Counted from the first letter of the stretch, positions 43,180 to 55,483 are shown. The stretch is DNA of 64,000 nucleotides from Candidatus Anaerostipes excrementavium (GCA_019114985.1 DXEM01000034.1:1-64000), one strand, 5' to 3'. Notes: generated by a model not told the origin, from the sequence alone. Translations and numbers: made by a program.

Positions 43180-44219
43180 GGTATACCAAATTAGGTAATT
43201 CAGATCTCTTAGTATCAAAGATTTGTTTGGGGTGCATGGGATTTGGAGATTCGACCAGGGGACAGCATACGTGGACGATCGATGAGGAACATTCCAGGGA
43301 AATCATTCGGCGCGGTTTAGAGCTTGGCGTGAATTTTTTCGATACGGCGATCGCTTATCAAAGCGGAACCAGTGAGCAGTATCTGGGAAGGGCGCTGAGA
43401 GATTTTGCCAAAAGAGATGATGTCGTTGTTGCAACGAAATTCCTGCCGAGGACGCCGGATGAGATAGAACAAGGGATCAGCGGGCAGGAGCATATCGAGC
43501 GAATGTTGAATCAGAGTCTTAAGAATCTGGGCATGGATCATGTAGATCTGTACATTTATCATATGTGGGACTATCAGACGCCGATTTATGATATTTTAGA
43601 TGGATTGAACCGGATGGTACAGGCGGGAAAAACAAGATATATTGGAATTTCCAATTGTTTTGCATGGCAGCTGGCGAAGGCAAATGCTTTGGCAGAAAAA
43701 GAAGGGTTTGCAAAATTTGTTTCTATCCAGGGGCATTATAATCTGATTTTCCGGGAGGAGGAAAGGGAGATGGTGCCTTATTGTCAGGAAGAAAATATTG
43801 GACTGACGCCTTATAGCTCTCTGGCGGGAGGAAAGCTTTCCAAGCGCCCCGGAGAGACATCCAAACGGCAGAAGGAAGACGATTATGCCCATTTAAAATA
43901 TGACGGAACCGATGCGCAGGATGAAAAAATCATCCGGCGTGTGATGGAACTTGCTGACCGACACAGAGTATCTATGACGGAGATCGCTCTTGCATGGCTG
44001 ATGGAGAAATCTACATCCCCTGTCGTTGGGGCGACGAAGCTTCATCATATCGAAGGCGCGGCGAAGGCAGCGGATTTAAAACTTAATCCGGAAGAAATGG
44101 CTTATCTGGAAGAACCTTATGTACCGCACCGCCTGGTAGGAGTTATGGCACAGAATACCGCTTCTTCCTCCAAGGAAGATCATGTGTGGTCAACCGGGGA
44201 TCAGAAAATCGAGAAATAA
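43176..44219 (+). CDS. Aldo/keto reductase
   Basis: This 347-residue NADPH-dependent reductase has the family tetrad: Asp and Tyr in FFDTAIAYQSGTSE, Lys in VVVATKF, and His in YIYHMWD. The C-terminal cofactor region is STSPVVGATKLHHIEGA. It reduces aldehydes or ketones in the cytosol; the substrate is unknown. The start overlaps the MerR stop, and the decarboxylase-like gene follows after 23 bases, so the three form an operon. Confidence 0.92.
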   Translation: MRYTKLGNSDLLVSKICLGCMGFGDSTRGQHTWTIDEEHSREIIRRGLELGVNFFDTAIAYQSGTSEQYLGRALRDFAKRDDVVVATKFLPRTPDEIEQGISGQEHIERMLNQSLKNLGMDHVDLYIYHMWDYQTPIYDILDGLNRMVQAGKTRYIGISNCFAWQLAKANALAEKEGFAKFVSIQGHYNLIFREEEREMVPYCQEENIGLTPYSSLAGGKLSKRPGETSKRQKEDDYAHLKYDGTDAQDEKIIRRVMELADRHRVSMTEIALAWLMEKSTSPVVGATKLHHIEGAAKAADLKLNPEEMAYLEEPYVPHRLVGVMAQNTASSSKEDHVWSTGDQKIEK

Positions 44220-44242
44220 AAGTCTTAAGGAGGACAAAGAAT

Positions 44243-44935
44243 ATGAATTATCATGAAACAGATCCGGAATTTATGGAAATCTTTGAACATTTTGCATTTG
44301 ATGAGGTCGTAAATGAAGAAGGACAGCAGTTAGATGACGTGACGCGTCATATGGCAATTATGGCGACGCTGCTGGGATGTCAGGGAGAGCAGGAATTTCG
44401 GCTGGAACTTCCTCGCGCACTGGATGCCGGGGTAACACCGGTGATGGCAAAGGAGATCATCTACCAGGCAGTGGATTATCTGGGAATTGGAAGAGTGCTG
44501 CCATTTTTAAATGCCGCCAATGAGATCTTAACAGAACGAGGTGTGAAACTTCCTTTGGAAGGACAGGCAACAACGACGAAGGAAGACCGACTGGAAAAAG
44601 GAATCGACGCACAGGCAGAAATATTCGGAGATCATATGAGAGAGGCTTGGAAAGCAGGTCATATCAATCGCTGGCTGGCAGATAATTGCTTTGGAGACTA
44701 TTACACCAGAACAGGTCTTGACCTGGCGCAGAGAGAGATGATTACGTTCTGTTTCCTGGCGGCTCAGGGAGGATGTGAGCCTCAGTTAACAGCGCATGCT
44801 CAGGGAAATATGAACCTTGGAAATGACGAAGCATTTCTCATGAAAGTTGTGTCCCAGTGCCTGCCTTATATTGGATATCCAAGAAGTTTGAATGCGGTAA
44901 CCTGTATTCAGAATGCCGCAAAAGCAAGGAAATAG
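44243..44935 (+). CDS. Carboxymuconolactone decarboxylase family protein
   Basis: This 230-residue protein seems to contain two CMD/AhpD-like helical domains, with HMAIMATLLGCQG in the first and ITFCFLAAQGGCEPQL in the second. The CxxC...H redox pair of AhpD is not complete in the first, so peroxidase activity is uncertain. ATG 44243 has AAGGAGG upstream. It follows the aldo/keto reductase, a pairing common in Clostridia, possibly for detoxifying reactive carbonyls or quinones. Confidence 0.88.
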   Translation: MNYHETDPEFMEIFEHFAFDEVVNEEGQQLDDVTRHMAIMATLLGCQGEQEFRLELPRALDAGVTPVMAKEIIYQAVDYLGIGRVLPFLNAANEILTERGVKLPLEGQATTTKEDRLEKGIDAQAEIFGDHMREAWKAGHINRWLADNCFGDYYTRTGLDLAQREMITFCFLAAQGGCEPQLTAHAQGNMNLGNDEAFLMKVVSQCLPYIGYPRSLNAVTCIQNAAKARK

Positions 44936-44958
44936 ATACAATTTATCAAAACGAAAAA

Positions 44959-45003
44959 GGGGTGCTGCCAATCATCCGGTTTGATGAGAAGCAGCGCCCC
45001 TTT
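44959..45003. terminator. Bidirectional terminator between convergent genes
   Basis: GGGGTGCTGC (44959-44968) pairs with GCAGCGCCCC (44991-45000). A-run before and T-run after serve both the decarboxylase-like and the minus-strand MetE-like gene. Confidence 0.8.
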
Positions 45004-45030
45004 GCTGCGTTTCGTGATGTATCGTTTGTT

Positions 45031-46152
45031 TTATGAAATATCCCAGACTTCTTCTGCGATTTCTTTTACAAGTTTTAGTTTTGTCCATTGTTCTTCTTCT
45101 GTAAGTTTGTTTCCGATTTCACAGGAAGCAAACCCACACTGCGGGCTTAAGTATAAGCGATCCAACGGGATGTATTTTGCTGCTTCGTGAATTCTGGCAA
45201 TTATTTTTTCTTTGTCCTCTAATTCCGGAGTTTTTGTTGTAATAAGTCCGAGAACAATTTTTTTATCGTCAGACACTTTGGCAAGTGGTTCAAATCCTCC
45301 TGAACGTTCATCATCATATTCGAGATACAGCGCATCTACATTTTCTTTGGCAAATACATAGTCTGCGACGCTGTCATATGCACCTTTTCCAAAGAAAGTC
45401 GAATGATAATTGCCGCGGCAAATATGGGAACTAATCACCATATCATCCGGTTTTCCTTCCAGTGCCAGATTGTTGATTTCCAAAAGCTGCTTTTTCACAT
45501 CTTCCAAATCCCATCCCAAGGACTCATATCTCTGCTGTGAATCTTCTCCTACGATTGCACCCCAAGTGCAGTCATCCAACTGGAGATTACGACATCCTGC
45601 GTCATAGAATTGTTTTATAACATCCTGATATGCTACCGCAATGTCTTTTGCTAATTCATCTATATTTTCATAGATCTTTTTCGTGGTTTCATAATTTTGC
45701 TGAACGATCATCTGCTGGAAGAACTGTGCCGGCGCCGGAATCGTATATTTTGCAACGGTGTTTTCATCTTCGAATTGTTTCAGGAATTTGAAATATTCCA
45801 CAAACGGGTGTGCCTTTGCCCGAACTTTTCCCACAAGCCAGGTGTCATCAAGGACAGCTAATTCATTATTAAATTGAACACCGCCGCCTGTATGTTTATG
45901 TGCAACGCCTTCAAAGCCCCACATAAAGTCCAAATGCCAGAACTTTCTTCGAAACTCTCCATCTGTAATCACATGATATCCGGCATTTTTTTGCTTTTTT
46001 ACGAGATCGATGATGCATTGATCTTCTATTTTATGAAGTTCTTCGGATGAAATTTTTCCGGCTTCAAAATCGGCTCTTGCAGCTTTTAAAGTCTCTGGCC
46101 GTAAGAAACTTCCAACATAGTCATAACGAAATGGTACGTGTGTTTGATTCAT
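45031..46152 (-). CDS. MetE-like methyltransferase (YxjG/YxjH type)
   Basis: This 373-residue protein corresponds to the C-terminal catalytic half of cobalamin-independent methionine synthase. It has DGEFRRKFWHLDFMWGFEG, QLDDCTWG, HICRGNYHS with a zinc-ligand His and Cys, and SPQCGFAS. Short MetE-like proteins of this type lack the N-terminal folate-binding half and may use another methyl donor to make methionine. No S-box or T-box is seen upstream, but a long palindrome lies at 46215-46231. AGGAGG precedes the ATG. Confidence 0.9.
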   Translation of the reverse strand: MNQTHVPFRYDYVGSFLRPETLKAARADFEAGKISSEELHKIEDQCIIDLVKKQKNAGYHVITDGEFRRKFWHLDFMWGFEGVAHKHTGGGVQFNNELAVLDDTWLVGKVRAKAHPFVEYFKFLKQFEDENTVAKYTIPAPAQFFQQMIVQQNYETTKKIYENIDELAKDIAVAYQDVIKQFYDAGCRNLQLDDCTWGAIVGEDSQQRYESLGWDLEDVKKQLLEINNLALEGKPDDMVISSHICRGNYHSTFFGKGAYDSVADYVFAKENVDALYLEYDDERSGGFEPLAKVSDDKKIVLGLITTKTPELEDKEKIIARIHEAAKYIPLDRLYLSPQCGFASCEIGNKLTEEEQWTKLKLVKEIAEEVWDIS

Positions 46153-46214
46153 AGATTTTGCCTCCTAAATTTGTCTGTCGTTTAGTCTGTTGGTATCATA
46201 TCAGGAACCGGCAG

Positions 46215-46231
46215 ATCTGTATAATACAGAT
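46215..46231. promoter_or_regulatory. Palindrome upstream of the metE-like gene
   Basis: ATCTGTAT-A-ATACAGAT is a perfect 8+8 inverted repeat, extended on both sides by GGCA/TGCC with a one-base bulge. It lies 63 bases upstream of the metE-like start and is a likely operator. The regulator is not identified. Confidence 0.45.
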
Positions 46232-46282
46232 TGCCAAGGGCTGGTTATAGACAAAACCTATAAGAGAAATGAACAAATGAAA

Positions 46283-46324
46283 AGACCGGGAAACCCGCCA
46301 GTTGTCTGTCAGGATTCCCGGTCT
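46283..46324 (-). terminator. Terminator of the HAD hydrolase gene
   Basis: AGACCGGGAA (46283-46292) and TTCCCGGTCT (46315-46324) pair. On the minus strand a TTTTCATTTG tail follows. Confidence 0.75.
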
Positions 46325-46347
46325 ATATGAAAATGAATGGAGTCTGA

Positions 46348-47139
46348 TTAAAAGAGATGATGTTCCAGGCAATAATGATAAATGCCGTCGTTAGAAGCTG
46401 TGCCGCAGATATCATCGGCAATTTCCTTCACATCGTCTGTCGCGTTGCCCATGGCGATTCCATGTCCTACAGCCTCTAACATCTCGATATCATTGGTTCC
46501 GTCACCGAAAGCGATCGCCTGTTCTTTGGTAAGACCATAGTATGCAAGAACTTTTTCTACTCCTAAGCCTTTGCCGCCGTTGGCAGGGATAATATCCGCT
46601 GCTCGTGTCCACCAGGCAGTGATCTTAGCGCCGTCAACATCCTTTAAGATGGCAGGATAGTCCGATTCCCGGCATCCCAGCATGATCTGGTAAATCTCTT
46701 TCTTGGCTAACGCATCAAAGTCTTTCGCTAACTCAGCGGTCTGTTTTGAGATGGAATAATAGTCAATCAGATCTTGATCCAATCCGTTTGCCCCCATTTC
46801 ATCAGCTCCTGCAATGGAGACAGGGCGATGGATGGCTGCGGCGTTCTTAATAATCTTCTGAACGTCGTTGGAAGGGATTGGATTGCTGAAGATGACCGCA
46901 TCTTTTGTATAGCAATAAGAAGCATTAAAAGTCAGGAAAATATCAAATTCCACGCCTGGAAAGTGCGGAACGGCTTGCGGAGGTCTGCCGGTGGCGATAC
47001 AGATACGTACGCCATTGTCCTTCAAAAGGTTCAATGCCTCCAAAGTCTTATCAGAAATCGTTTTATGATTCATATCGATCAATGTACCGTCAATATCAAA
47101 AAAAGCGATGCGGATCTTGTTATCGTTCTGCAGATTCAT
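46348..47139 (-). CDS. HAD superfamily phosphatase, Cof type
   Basis: This 263-residue protein has all four HAD motifs: DIDGTLID (motif I), ATGRPPQ (motif II region), the Lys in GGKGLG (motif III), and FGDGTNDIEM (motif IV), with a large cap domain typical of Cof/YidA-like sugar-phosphate phosphatases. The substrate is unknown. It is a single gene with its own terminator. Confidence 0.92.
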   Translation of the reverse strand: MNLQNDNKIRIAFFDIDGTLIDMNHKTISDKTLEALNLLKDNGVRICIATGRPPQAVPHFPGVEFDIFLTFNASYCYTKDAVIFSNPIPSNDVQKIIKNAAAIHRPVSIAGADEMGANGLDQDLIDYYSISKQTAELAKDFDALAKKEIYQIMLGCRESDYPAILKDVDGAKITAWWTRAADIIPANGGKGLGVEKVLAYYGLTKEQAIAFGDGTNDIEMLEAVGHGIAMGNATDDVKEIADDICGTASNDGIYHYCLEHHLF

Positions 47140-47293
47140 ATCATTCTCCTACTATGTATTTCTATCATTACTTGCTTATTATAGCATGATTTTTAAGATT
47201 ACGGAATAAAAGAAATACAGGATTTTAGAAGTTATTATTTGCATTTTGCGGAAGTGGATTTATAATGAATTATAAGGAACTTTTGTAATGTAA

Positions 47294-47336
47294 GTATCTT
47301 TTTGATTTGTAGTTACAAAAAGATACGATTGGGAAG
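47294..47336. promoter_or_regulatory. Inverted repeat upstream of hxlR-like gene
   Basis: GTATCTTTTT (47294-47303) and AAAAAGATAC (47327-47336) form a perfect 10+10 inverted repeat with a 23-base gap, ending 10 bases before the GTG start. It may be the HxlR autoregulatory site or a 5' leader hairpin. Confidence 0.45.
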
Positions 47337-47346
47337 GAGAAGTATT

Positions 47347-47682
47347 GTGCAGGAACATAAAGAACTGCCGGCTTGTCCGGTGGAGACAACCCTTATGTTG
47401 ATTGGGAGTAAATGGAAGGTGTTGATTCTTAGGGATCTGATGCCTGGAACGAAACGATTTGGAGAGTTAAAAAGATCGATTGGCAATGTATCACAGAAAG
47501 TTCTGACGGCTCAGTTAAGAGATATGGAAGAAAAAGGACTTGTAAATCGAAAAGTATATCCGGAAGTTCCGCCAAAAGTCGAATACAGTTTGACGGAACT
47601 TGGAAGAAGTCTAAAACCCATCTTAGATGCCATGCAGGAATGGGGAAACGGATATAAAGAAATGAACCATTCGCTTTTTTAG
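47347..47682 (+). CDS. HxlR family regulator
   Basis: This 111-residue winged-helix protein has the HxlR pattern: CPVETTLMLIGSKWKVLILRDL, RFGELKRSIGNVSQKVLTAQLRDMEEKGLV and a wing with PPKVEYSLTELG. One Cys near the N-terminus (CPVE) is the redox-sensing position in HypR/QorR-like members, so a thiol or aldehyde stress signal is possible. The start is GTG 47347 with GAAGGAG upstream. The convergent flavodoxin-like gene at 47708-48325 is a plausible target. Confidence 0.92.
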   Translation: MQEHKELPACPVETTLMLIGSKWKVLILRDLMPGTKRFGELKRSIGNVSQKVLTAQLRDMEEKGLVNRKVYPEVPPKVEYSLTELGRSLKPILDAMQEWGNGYKEMNHSLF

Positions 47683-47707
47683 AAAATGAAGATATGCTGG
47701 TATCGTT

Positions 47708-48325
47708 TTATCGTATAAAATTCGTTGCGATTTTCTGGTTTTCCGGTACCGGAATTCCGTTTGCTTTTCCATTTTCAATGCATTTTAAAAGCCATGCCAT
47801 GTTTTTTCCGATATTGTACATGGTCATCAGGCCTTCCTTGTCCTGCATGACTTCTTTCGGTTTATTGCCGTACACATGATTCCAGTAGGTAGAAGAAACA
47901 ACAGGCATGGAAGCAATGGTAAAATATTTGTTGATCACATCCATAGAAGCCGTGGTGCCGGCGCGTCTTGCACTTAACACTGCGGCTCCCGGCTTATGAG
48001 CAAAATATTTGGAGCCGGAATAGAAAGCTCGGTCAAGAACCGTCAGCAGCCTGCCGCTTGGATGGGCATAATAGACAGGGGAACCAAATACAAATCCATC
48101 ACACGTCTTTGCTTTCTCCACCAGCTCATTGGCGATATCGTGGAAAACACATTCCCCGGTTTCTCGGCATTTTCCACATGCCAGGCAATCCGGCAAAGGC
48201 TGATTGCCGATGAATACGATCTCTGTATCAATGCCTTCTTCTTTTAAAGATCTGGCAACCTCAGAAAGAGCGGTATAGGTACAACCTTTTTCTCTGGAAC
48301 TTCCGTTGATTAACATAACTTTCAT
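47708..48325 (-). CDS. Flavodoxin-fold NAD(P)H-dependent FMN reductase family protein
   Basis: This 205-residue protein has the flavin phosphate-binding start INGSSREKGCTYTAL, then a CLACGKCRETGEC stretch and the GSPVYYAHPSG loop. The CxxCxxC cysteines suggest an iron-sulfur flavoprotein variant. It likely reduces quinones, azo or nitro compounds, or disulfides. ATG 48325 has AAGGAGG upstream. It is convergent with the HxlR gene, whose family often controls such reductases. Confidence 0.88.
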   Translation of the reverse strand: MKVMLINGSSREKGCTYTALSEVARSLKEEGIDTEIVFIGNQPLPDCLACGKCRETGECVFHDIANELVEKAKTCDGFVFGSPVYYAHPSGRLLTVLDRAFYSGSKYFAHKPGAAVLSARRAGTTASMDVINKYFTIASMPVVSSTYWNHVYGNKPKEVMQDKEGLMTMYNIGKNMAWLLKCIENGKANGIPVPENQKIATNFIR

Positions 48326-48448
48326 AAAAACATCCTCCTTTGATCGATATATGAACGCTATAAGACTATTATAACAGATATGAGCAAAGATCACATTTAT
48401 GCTATAATAAAAAAGTAACGCAGGGAGTATGAAGGGACAGGAGAAAAC

Positions 48449-49285
48449 ATGATTTTTGAAAAATTGGAAGATCAGACAAATTTTACGAATTCAGAGAAAA
48501 GCATTGCAGAATATATTTTAAAAAATCCTTTTTCGCTGGTTGGAATTACTGCATCTCAGTTGGGACAGCTTACGATGACAAGCAAAGCTACGGTATTCCG
48601 GTTTTGTAAAAAGGTTGGGGTGAAGAGTTTTGATGAATTAAAACAGCAGGTTCAGTATGAGAGCCATGAAAAAGAGCGTGTCAAAAACTTTATGAAAAAA
48701 GAGCCCTTCGATCAAAGCAGCACAATGCGTGATGTGACAGGGAATCTGCCGTTTTTTTATGATTCTGCGATTATCAGTACCAATGCGATGATGGACAATG
48801 TGCAGCTCAATCGGATCATAAAAAATTTGCGGGATGCCCAGATTATCGACTTCTACGGTGTGGGAATTACCCATTCCTGTGCCACGGCGGCTGTTTTCAA
48901 GTTTCAGACAACAGGAAAAACCTGTGCGGCCTATAGTTTCCTGAATGAACATTATGCAGTAAGCCAGAAGCACAAGAAAAAAGTTTCCATCATGCTTTCT
49001 TTTACAGGGGGCAATCAGGGAATTGTAAACTGTGCGAAAAAACTAAAAAAATTGGGAATGTATCTCATTGGAATCGGCGGTCTTGAATCCACAGAACTGA
49101 AAGATTGCTGTAATGAGTATATCGAAATTTATCAGGAAGATCTGGTCACCAGTTTTGAAGTCATGACTCCATATATTTCTATGACTTACATATTGGATAT
49201 TTTATTTGCCGGTTTGCTGGTCAAAGATTTCAACCGGCATTTCCAAGACTCTATGGAAGTAAGAGAATTATTAAAAAGACGTTAA
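48449..49285 (+). CDS. RpiR/MurR family regulator of the beta-glucoside operon
   Basis: This 278-residue protein has an N-terminal HTH (FTNSEKSIAEYILKNPFSLVGITASQLGQLTMTSKATVFRFCKKVG) and a C-terminal SIS domain that binds sugar phosphates (IDFYGVGITHSCATAAVFKF, SIMLSFTGGNQGIVNCAKKLK). It lies directly upstream of a beta-glucoside PTS permease and a GH1 enzyme and probably controls them with a phosphorylated sugar. A terminator separates it from the permease. Confidence 0.92.
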   Translation: MIFEKLEDQTNFTNSEKSIAEYILKNPFSLVGITASQLGQLTMTSKATVFRFCKKVGVKSFDELKQQVQYESHEKERVKNFMKKEPFDQSSTMRDVTGNLPFFYDSAIISTNAMMDNVQLNRIIKNLRDAQIIDFYGVGITHSCATAAVFKFQTTGKTCAAYSFLNEHYAVSQKHKKKVSIMLSFTGGNQGIVNCAKKLKKLGMYLIGIGGLESTELKDCCNEYIEIYQEDLVTSFEVMTPYISMTYILDILFAGLLVKDFNRHFQDSMEVRELLKRR

Positions 49286-49300
49286 TGAAAGAAAATGCAT

Positions 49301-49358
49301 AAGGCAGACATTTTGAGACTGTGAGTTTCAGTTTTCAATGTCTGCCTTTTCTTTTTTT
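49301..49358 (+). terminator. Terminator after the rpiR-like gene
   Basis: AAGGCAGACATT (49301-49312) pairs with AATGTCTGCCTT (49337-49348), followed by TTTCTTTTTTT. It may also be an attenuator ahead of the PTS operon. Confidence 0.85.
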
Positions 49359-49393
49359 GAGCCTATGGGACCGGAGTCAGGCGAAGATATTGA

Positions 49394-52782
<3,389 letters not shown>

Positions 52783-52806
52783 TGTGTAGGAAAAAGGAGA
52801 AGGAAG

Positions 52807-53349
52807 ATGCAGCATAAGTGTAAAGTAACAGTCATCGAAAAAAAGTTATATCCGGATCTTCAGGAAAAATATTTGGCAGATCCAAAATCAGGAGCCTGTG
52901 ATTTCTATCATGTAGGGGATGAGTTCATTTTCAAACGCTATGGAGCAAAAGATGATTACTGGCGTCTGGGAAATGGTACCCAATGTTCCGAAGCCTGGGA
53001 TTGTATCAGCCGTTATGTATATGCGGCGCTGCAGGGCGGATCTATCATGCGTGGATGGACCAATGATGAACGGATGATGATCGCATGCTGTAATGATGGA
53101 ACAAGGCCTGTCGTGTTCAAGATCGAGCGAATCGATTATAAAGTCCTCTATATCGATGGAATCGACGATGAATTATCAAAAAAAGCAGTTGCTGACGCTT
53201 TAAAGACCATTGAAACCGTCACAGATGTAGAATTTAACGAAGAGGAAGGTTTTATAGAAGCAGCGATGGACGCCGACGTACCAAACGAAGAATTGTCTCG
53301 TGCGGTAGAAAACTGTGGAAATTATAGAGTGACAAAGATTGACGAATAA
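52807..53349 (+). CDS. TIGR04076-like protein with C-terminal HMA-like fold
   Basis: In this 180-residue protein, about 100 N-terminal residues look like the TIGR04076 family (CKVTVIEKK, then an aromatic and glycine-rich core with QCSEAWDCI). The C-terminal 70 residues have the beta-alpha-beta pattern of an HMA/ferredoxin-like domain (KVLYIDGIDDELSKKAVADALKTI) without the metal-binding CxxC. Function is unknown. It follows the GH1 gene by 24 bases and so is probably the last full member of the beta-glucoside operon. Confidence 0.65.
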   Translation: MQHKCKVTVIEKKLYPDLQEKYLADPKSGACDFYHVGDEFIFKRYGAKDDYWRLGNGTQCSEAWDCISRYVYAALQGGSIMRGWTNDERMMIACCNDGTRPVVFKIERIDYKVLYIDGIDDELSKKAVADALKTIETVTDVEFNEEEGFIEAAMDADVPNEELSRAVENCGNYRVTKIDE

Positions 53350-53422
53350 AAGAAAGGAATCTTTCAGGAGAGGGGCTGGTCTTGACAGGAGATCAGTCCT
53401 TTTTGTAAAAATGGAGGAATTT

Positions 53423-53647
53423 ATGAATCTGAAAAAATATTTAGAGAAGAATTACGTTTCCAGATATATTATGATTGTAGTCAGTGTGATTATCGGATAC
53501 TGCATCGCAAGACCTCTGGGCGTCCAATGGGAGCTGATTGGGATCGGAACGATCTTTATGGCATTTGGAACAGGACCTATGATCGCCTGGATCAGAAGTC
53601 ATGCTGCGGATCCATGTTATCAGAAGATATACGGGAAAAAAGGGTAG
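53423..53647 (+). CDS. Small membrane protein
   Basis: This 74-residue protein has two hydrophobic helices (YIMIVVSVIIGYCIARPLG and LIGIGTIFMAFGTGPMIAWI). The GTGPMI motif near the second helix resembles the C-terminal part of YczE/YitT-like membrane proteins, so it may be a shortened relative. ATG 53423 has GGAGG upstream. A short inverted repeat at 53655-53684 may end the transcript, though it lacks a good T-run. Confidence 0.7.
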   Translation: MNLKKYLEKNYVSRYIMIVVSVIIGYCIARPLGVQWELIGIGTIFMAFGTGPMIAWIRSHAADPCYQKIYGKKG

Positions 53648-53725
53648 AGATAAAGGGAGAATGTACTTGCGGTTACACTCTCCCTGACTTTATTCCATAG
53701 GAAACTTTGATTTGTTTTAAGTTCT

Positions 53726-54259
53726 CTATAAAGCAGTTCCTTTCTTTGGAATAAAAAAGGAATCCAAGCTGACTTTTTCTAAAGTTAACAGTTTTATTTT
53801 TTTATCGATTCCGCCGGCGTACCCAGTCAAACTTCCATTGCTTCCGACCACTCTGTGGCAAGGTACAATGATAGAAATCTCATTGTGTCCGACAGCGCCG
53901 CCGACAGCCTGAGCGGACATACGGGCAAGTCCGCGTTTTGCGGCGATTTGTTTTGCAATCTCTCCATAAGTTGTGGTTTGTCCATAAGGAATGGCAGAAA
54001 GGATTTCCCATACTTCATTTTGAAAGTCCGTGCCGGTAAAATGAAGCGGCAGCTTAAAATCCGGCTCTTTTCCTGAGAAATAAATATCGAGCCATTTTTT
54101 TGTTTGCTGCAATACCGGAACTTCCTTTTCCTCATGTTCCTTATCGAGATAAAGAGCGAAATATTTCTGGCCTTCGAACCACAGTCCGGTCAGACCAATT
54201 TGATCAGCGGCTAACAGAATATTCCCAAGAGGGGAGTGGTAATGACTAATATATTGCAT
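53726..54259 (-). CDS. ogt: Methylated-DNA--protein-cysteine methyltransferase
   Basis: This 177-residue DNA repair protein removes O6-methylguanine by transfer to its own cysteine. The active site is IVPCHRVVGSNG (Cys in PCHR), preceded by the Arg finger region (YGEIAKQIAAKRG...RMSAQAVGGAVG). The length fits Ogt, with an N-terminal domain. ATG 54259 has GGGGGTG upstream. It lies 16 bases after the Rpn-like gene on the same strand. Confidence 0.94.
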   Translation of the reverse strand: MQYISHYHSPLGNILLAADQIGLTGLWFEGQKYFALYLDKEHEEKEVPVLQQTKKWLDIYFSGKEPDFKLPLHFTGTDFQNEVWEILSAIPYGQTTTYGEIAKQIAAKRGLARMSAQAVGGAVGHNEISIIVPCHRVVGSNGSLTGYAGGIDKKIKLLTLEKVSLDSFFIPKKGTAL

Positions 54260-54274
54260 AAGACACCCCCTGTT

Positions 54275-55159
54275 TTAAATACGATATTCCTGAAATAATT
54301 GTTCCAAATATTTTTCATCCTCCAAAGCCCTTAACAAATCTTTCTGCCGATTCTGCTGCAGCAAGATCTTTGACAATTCAGCAAAGGAATGGATACCTTC
54401 CCGGCGTCCCATTTTTTCACCTTCGGACCATCCATACTTTTCGCCCTCTGCCCATCCGCTCTGGCGCATTGCTTCCAATTCATCTGCCATTAATTCTTCT
54501 AATGCCTGACACATATGTTTCACCTCCAAAAATAAATCACGGTTTACTCTTACGATTAAATCCATCACAGAACGATATCTTTCATCTTTTTTGTGCTTTT
54601 TATATTCTTGAATCAGTTCCTCCGCTTCCTGCCATCCCGACAGTCTGCCTCCGATGCTCCGCAGCCATAAATTTTTCTTTCGGTTTAACTGGTGGAGCAA
54701 TATCAGCTGAACGGGAATATCCAATCCTTTGATATAATAGATTCCTTCTTCGGTTTTTGCTATCTCCAAAGCCTTTTCTTTCTGCAAATATTGCAGCAGT
54801 TTTCTTGGATATCGGCTGCAGACAAGCGTAATCGTCATCTCCCCGATCTTAATACTTTTCTCTGACTTGTACAAATAAGCATAGGCAAAGACTTTATAAA
54901 AATCATCGATGCCAATATAATCTTCCGGACTTTTGTATTCGATGATATTATACCTGCGAAAGATCCTTCCGATATTCTTCCTGATTGGAAGTTCTGTCTG
55001 CTTCTTAATCACCAGAACATCAATCGCCATGGGTTTTGTTCCCAGCTGATGTTCGTTCTCACATATTAGATTCTCTTTCACCGCTTCCAGTTCAATCTGA
55101 AGATCTGCATAAAATGCAGGATGCCACTGCAGCGGTCTCTGTACCCTTTCTTGTTCCAT
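54275..55159 (-). CDS. Rpn/PD-(D/E)XK nuclease-like family protein
   Basis: This 294-residue protein has an N-terminal nuclease-like core with QWHPAFYADLQIEL, ENEHQLGTKPMAIDVLVIKK and NIIEYKSPEDYIGIDDFYKV. This gives the D...E-x-K arrangement (IDV, EYK) of PD-(D/E)XK folds such as RpnA-type transposase-like nucleases. The C-terminus has GWAEGEKYGWSEGEKMG, an imperfect repeat common in Lachnospiraceae members of this family. They occur in many copies per genome and their role is unclear. ATG 55159 follows AAAGGAGG. Confidence 0.7.
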   Translation of the reverse strand: MEQERVQRPLQWHPAFYADLQIELEAVKENLICENEHQLGTKPMAIDVLVIKKQTELPIRKNIGRIFRRYNIIEYKSPEDYIGIDDFYKVFAYAYLYKSEKSIKIGEMTITLVCSRYPRKLLQYLQKEKALEIAKTEEGIYYIKGLDIPVQLILLHQLNRKKNLWLRSIGGRLSGWQEAEELIQEYKKHKKDERYRSVMDLIVRVNRDLFLEVKHMCQALEELMADELEAMRQSGWAEGEKYGWSEGEKMGRREGIHSFAELSKILLQQNRQKDLLRALEDEKYLEQLFQEYRI

Positions 55160-55415
55160 CCGAACCTCCTTTTCTGTTGTTTCAGGAGATTCCGCCTTCT
55201 CGAAAACTCCTGCTGTATTTGTGGAAAAAAGCATGAATTTTCTGAAATGGCGCAGCATGGCTGCCGAAATGAAATGTTCTCTAGATCTCGGACGTTTCGT
55301 CGTAGAATCGTGATAACGATAGAAAATATATATGCTTTGCTGTATTATACCAAATATATATTGAAAAGTAAATATATTTTAATCAAATATTAAATAATCC
55401 ACGGTTTCTTCCTTC

Positions 55416-55444
55416 TTGCGTAGGTTAGAAGTTATGTCTATAAT
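55416..55444 (+). promoter_or_regulatory. Promoter of the TPR gene
   Basis: TTGCGT (55416-55421), a 17-base spacer and TATAAT (55439-55444) lie 39 bases before the start codon. The AT-rich stretch 55260-55415 shows nothing else I can support. Confidence 0.6.
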
Positions 55445-55483
55445 GGAAGTAGAATTTAAATTGGAATTTCACGGAGGTATATC

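Noticed and set aside
46153-46347. SAM riboswitch or T-box before the MetE-like gene
   Set aside because: None of the conserved S-box or T-box core sequences were found. Only a palindrome is present.
55260-55483. CRISPR leader or origin in the AT-rich stretch
   Set aside because: No repeated units and no DnaA-box cluster are seen. It is only AT-rich, with a promoter at its end.
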